From NCBI GenBank assembly GCA_943349725.1, contig CALQZP010000054.1, forward strand, positions 1-6,877: a stretch of DNA of 6,877 nt, given 5' to 3'. Each line of letters opens with the position of its first letter. The first letter of the stretch is position 1. Below are positions 4,739 to 6,877 of the stretch, piece after piece. Position numbers and translations under genes: made by a program. Origin of the DNA: Candidatus Nomurabacteria bacterium (GTDB lineage: Bacteria; Patescibacteriota; Minisyncoccia; Phycocordibacterales; UBA10002). Below the pieces are notes generated by a model, which ran no database searches, was not told the DNA's origin, and worked only from the letters and a program-made list of their open reading frames with translations.

Positions 4739-4811
4739 TCCGCCCTCTTGGACTCGAACCAAGAACCCTCCCGATATAAGCGGGATGCTCTAACCATTGA
4801 GCTAAGGGCGG
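4739..4811 (-). tRNA. tRNA-Ile, anticodon UAU
   Basis: The - strand folds as a complete 73-nt cloverleaf: acceptor CCGCCCT/AGGGCGG, D arm GCTC-AATGGTTA-GAGC, anticodon arm TCCCG-CTTATAT-CGGGA, a 5-nt variable loop GGGTT, T arm CTTGG-TTCGAGT-CCAAG, and discriminator A. All stems pair fully. U33 is present and bases 34-36 read TAT, which decodes AUA as isoleucine. No CCA is encoded, so it must be added afterwards. Most bacteria read AUA with a CAU-anticodon tRNA modified to lysidine by TilS; a genomic UAU anticodon is uncommon. The gene starts 4 nt after the stop of the HTH gene and ends 18 nt before the next ATG, so co-transcription and release by RNase P and 3' processing are likely. Confidence 0.95.
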
Positions 4812-4815
4812 GTAT

Positions 4816-5484
4816 TTATACTATAGCGTATTTCTCCCGAATGAACTTTAACCCCATTTTGACATAGTCGTAAAGCTCTCGGCTATAAACTCTAACATGA
4901 CATGTCCCGTGGCCAAAACCGCTCTTGTAGGTGATGTCCATTAGGTTTGAACCTTTAACCCAAGGCTTATGAAATTGAGTCTTGGATATTCCTAACTCTT
5001 TTGACCAAAAAGTAATTTCTTTTCCGATATTCATATCTTTATACAGATGCAAAAGGATATGCATTTTCTCTGTCGGAATCTTCAACAACCTAATCCAACG
5101 GATAAAGTAGCGTAGTACTGCGGGGTCGGTGTTGGATATCATGACCGTCCCCGGAGATGTCTTTGTTCCCTCCCCCCAATATAAGAAGAAACCGCCAATG
5201 AGTATTTCCCTCTCGCTTAACTTCTTTACATCAGCTTCTATTTTGGAATATGCAATCTGATTTTTTGCTTCTCGTTTTCGTTGCATAGTCGCGCGGAAGT
5301 TTTCAATCCGCCGAGGGTTCCTAGCTTGAAGAGCTGTTATTCGTTCAGGTGAAAGAGGATATTTTTCTAGCCATCCACTCAAAGTACTCTTGCTCAATCC
5401 GAGTTTATCTTTGATTTGGCTGTAACTCCAACCTTTCAATCTCAACTTAACCGCTTCATTGTGGTCTTTTTCTCTTCGCTTCAT
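4816..5484 (-). CDS. Helix-turn-helix protein with LAGLIDADG-like domain
   Basis: The 222-residue protein has a homeodomain-like helix-turn-helix near the N-terminus (about 10-38: AVKLRLKGWSYSQIKDKLGL followed by SKSTLSGWL), a basic linker (about 57-78), and a C-terminal domain (about 90-220). That domain begins LIGGFFLYWGEGTK (95-108), which resembles a LAGLIDADG helix ending in an acidic residue (E105). It continues with ISNTDPAVLRYFIRW, typical of the LAGLIDADG beta-alpha arrangement. Only one such helix is clear, so it may work as a dimer or be a non-cutting DNA-binding relative, as in WhiA-type regulators. A TTG at 5556 would add 24 residues, but it lies in the ftsH terminator hairpin region and upstream of the promoter; ATG 5484 is preferred, and the conserved part starts right after it. 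The neighbouring tRNA invites a link to tRNA-targeted mobility, which is not shown. Confidence 0.72.
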   Translation of the reverse strand: MKRREKDHNEAVKLRLKGWSYSQIKDKLGLSKSTLSGWLEKYPLSPERITALQARNPRRIENFRATMQRKREAKNQIAYSKIEADVKKLSEREILIGGFFLYWGEGTKTSPGTVMISNTDPAVLRYFIRWIRLLKIPTEKMHILLHLYKDMNIGKEITFWSKELGISKTQFHKPWVKGSNLMDITYKSGFGHGTCHVRVYSRELYDYVKMGLKFIREKYAIV

Positions 5485-5511
5485 ACGTACTAATGAGTTT
5501 ATATAGATATA

Positions 5512-5540
5512 ATTATAACTCTCCTGTTCGTATACAAAAA
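5512..5540 (-). promoter_or_regulatory. Probable promoter of the HTH gene (and perhaps tRNA and operon)
   Basis: On the - strand there is a perfect TATAAT (5512-5517). Seventeen bp upstream lies TTTTTG (5535-5540), a poor -35 box. Transcription would start near 5505, about 20 nt before ATG 5484. It is the only convincing -10 box between the ftsH terminator and the first operon gene, so it may drive the HTH gene, the tRNA and the four genes downstream. Confidence 0.45.
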
Positions 5541-5554
5541 GTGGATAACTACGC

Positions 5555-5578
5555 AAAAGCCGCCTCTCGGCGGCTCTT
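5555..5578 (-). terminator. Rho-independent terminator of ftsH
   Basis: On the - strand, AGCCGCC pairs perfectly with GGCGGCT around a GAGA (GNRA-type) tetraloop (5558-5575), followed by TTT and GCG. The loop should stabilise the GC-rich stem, and the U-run is short. It lies about 35 nt after the ftsH stop. The complementary strand also ends in CTTTGCTTTT, but no + strand gene needs it here. Confidence 0.75.
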
Positions 5579-5585
5579 TGCTTTT

Positions 5586-5613
5586 CACTTTTTACTTTAC
5601 ACTTTTTACTTAT
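5586..5613. repeat. Short tandem repeat downstream of ftsH
   Basis: Two 14-bp units beginning CACTTTTTACTT stand head to tail (5586-5599 and 5600-5613); the first 12 bases are identical. The second unit overlaps the ftsH stop codon. Such low-complexity CACTTTTTACTT tracts probably arise by slippage, and no function is evident. Confidence 0.6.
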
Positions 5614-6877
5614 TTTTGATGCTCAATATCTTTCTTTTTCTTCGGCAAAATGCCGTGCGCGATAATGACTTTCTCGTATTCTTCCTGCTCAAGCGTTTCA
5701 ACTTCAATGAGTTTCGCGGCAATCGCGTCGAGCGCGGGGCGGTGCTTCGTGAGAATTTCTTCGGCGCGCTTGTAAGCCTCGTTAATGATTTTTGAAACTT
5801 CCACGTCTATCGCGTCCCCCACTTTCTGCGAATACTCCTTCTCCTCATACATACCGCGTCCGCCAAGACGGCCGAGTAATGTTTCAAACGCAATCGGCCC
5901 GAGCTTCTCCGACATACCGTACTTCGTCACCATATCGCGGGCGAGTCCGCTCACGACCTGCAAATCATTTGAAGGTCCGGTTGTGATATCGCCAAAGAGC
6001 ATCAGTTCGGTAATGTACCCACCGAGAGTTACGGCGATATCATCCAAGAATTCTTTTCGCGACTGGAGTTTCCTATCTTCAAGCGGAAGTTTCAATGTGT
6101 ACCCCGCTGCTCGACCACGCGAAATGATAGAAACTTTGTGTACCGGGTCGGCGTACGGAAGCACCGAGGACACGAGCGCGTGTCCCGCTTCGTGATAGGC
6201 GGTGATTTTCTTTTCCGCTTCCGACAAAAGATGGCTCTTGCGTTCCGGACCGAGCATCACCTTTTCAATTGAGCGAATCAAATCAAATTGAGCTACTTTG
6301 AGTCGTTCCTCGCGCGCGGCGAGAATTGCCGCTTCGTTCACGATGGAGTGGAGGTCGGCCCCCGAAAACCCCGGCGTCCGTTCGGCAACAACGCGCAGGT
6401 TCACATCCTCGGCGAGCTGTTTTTTCGTCGCGTGCACCGCAAGAATCGCTTCACGATCGTTTCTGTCCGGAAGGTCAACCGTTACACGGCGGTCAAAACG
6501 CCCAGGACGGACGAGTGCCGAGTCGAGCACATCGCTCCGATTTGTCGCCGCCATCACAATCACCTTGTCGTGCTGTTCAAATCCATCCATTTCCACAAGT
6601 ATCTGGTTGAGTGTCTGTTCGCGCTCGTCGTTCCCCCCGCCCATACCCGACCCGCGCACACGCCCCACTGCGTCTATTTCGTCAATGAAGATAATAGAAG
6701 GAGCGGCCTGTTTCGCCATTTTGAAGAGGTCACGAACGCGAGAGGCGCCGACACCGACGAACATCTCCACAAATTCAGAACCAGAAATAGAAAAGAATGG
6801 CACACCAGCCTCCCCCGCGACCGCGCGGGCAAGGAGTGTCTTTCCCGTCCCCGCCGCCCCCATAAGAAGCACCCCTT
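5610..6877 (-). CDS. ftsH: ATP-dependent zinc metalloprotease FtsH (5' end outside window)
   Basis: FtsH is the membrane-bound hexameric AAA+ protease that unfolds and degrades membrane and short-lived cytoplasmic proteins. The frame runs off the right edge of the window, so the N-terminal membrane segments and periplasmic domain are missing. Counting from the GTG codon at 6872, which is internal (the preceding codon encodes Gly), I see Walker A GAAGTGKT (5-12), the pore loop MFVGVG (37-42), Walker B IIFIDEID (60-67), the second region of homology ATNRSDVLDSALVRPGRFDRR (109-129), the zinc site HEAGH (227-231) and a likely third zinc ligand D303 in TTGPSNDL. The C-terminus ends in a lysine-rich tail (PKKKKDIEHQK). 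Walker A has AA where PP is usual (GPPGTGKT). A strong hairpin terminator follows. The identification is secure. Confidence 0.97.
   Translation of the reverse strand, partial: GVLLMGAAGTGKTLLARAVAGEAGVPFFSISGSEFVEMFVGVGASRVRDLFKMAKQAAPSIIFIDEIDAVGRVRGSGMGGGNDEREQTLNQILVEMDGFEQHDKVIVMAATNRSDVLDSALVRPGRFDRRVTVDLPDRNDREAILAVHATKKQLAEDVNLRVVAERTPGFSGADLHSIVNEAAILAAREERLKVAQFDLIRSIEKVMLGPERKSHLLSEAEKKITAYHEAGHALVSSVLPYADPVHKVSIISRGRAAGYTLKLPLEDRKLQSRKEFLDDIAVTLGGYITELMLFGDITTGPSNDLQVVSGLARDMVTKYGMSEKLGPIAFETLLGRLGGRGMYEEKEYSQKVGDAIDVEVSKIINEAYKRAEEILTKHRPALDAIAAKLIEVETLEQEEYEKVIIAHGILPKKKKDIEHQK

Noticed and set aside
4739..4760. Attachment site made from the tRNA 3' end
   Set aside because: I looked for a second copy of the T-arm and acceptor segment elsewhere in the window and found none, and no integrase gene is present.
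5540..5548. DnaA-box-like site (TTATCCACT on the - strand)
   Set aside because: It is a single near-match with no cluster, AT-rich unwinding element or dnaA/dnaN nearby, so a replication origin is not supported.
5485..5556. 24-residue extension of the HTH protein from a TTG at 5556
   Set aside because: The TTG falls in the T-run of the ftsH terminator and upstream of the TATAAT box; the extension looks like no known domain.
5785..6610. Open frames on the + strand opposite ftsH
   Set aside because: They are antisense to a strongly conserved ftsH and have no motifs of their own.
1..6877. CRISPR array
   Set aside because: No regularly spaced direct repeats with unique spacers and no cas genes were seen; the only tandem repeat is the 14-bp pair after ftsH.

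Overview
The window looks like bacterial chromosome, most likely from a candidate-phyla (Patescibacteria/Parcubacteria-like) genome. That assignment is an inference. It rests on the style of the RecG and FtsH sequences, very tight gene packing, small orphan proteins, weak or absent Shine-Dalgarno sites, a tRNA without an encoded CCA, and an HTH/LAGLIDADG-like protein of a kind I associate with those genomes. No marker in the window proves the taxon.

Two housekeeping genes, both cut by the window, frame the region: the 3' part of recG on + (1-1120) and most of ftsH on - (5610-6877). Everything between them is accessory-looking and, apart from the repeats, lies on the - strand. Reading left to right: recG ends at a likely terminator (1153-1174) and an ATTCCC-N8-GGGAAT palindromic repeat (1181-1200). 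Next comes a type II toxin-antitoxin pair, with a RelE-like toxin (1291-1551) and a ribbon-helix-helix antitoxin (1548-1763). Its promoter (TTGACG-17-TATGAT) has its -10 box inside a perfect 17-bp palindrome. Beyond it is a 57-residue ribbon-helix-helix gene (1839-2012) with its own operator-like repeats, and a perfect 15-bp inverted repeat carrying promoter elements at its edges (2050-2093).

The centre (2134-4720) is a compact four-gene operon of unrecognised function, transcribed right to left. Its genes encode a 309-aa protein with an N-terminal membrane segment, a 155-aa PD-(D/E)xK-nuclease-like protein whose catalytic lysine position appears to be serine, a 185-aa soluble protein, and a 208-aa protein with a membrane anchor and an outside domain with four cysteines. 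Junctions are an ATGA overlap, a 1-nt gap and a 7-nt gap. This operon is the best candidate here for an undescribed system.

Upstream of it lie a tRNA-Ile with the unusual anticodon UAU (4739-4811) and a 222-aa HTH plus LAGLIDADG-like protein (4816-5484). The tRNA sits 4 nt after one coding sequence and 18 nt before the next, so all may share one transcript. A GNRA-loop terminator (5555-5578) separates this block from ftsH.
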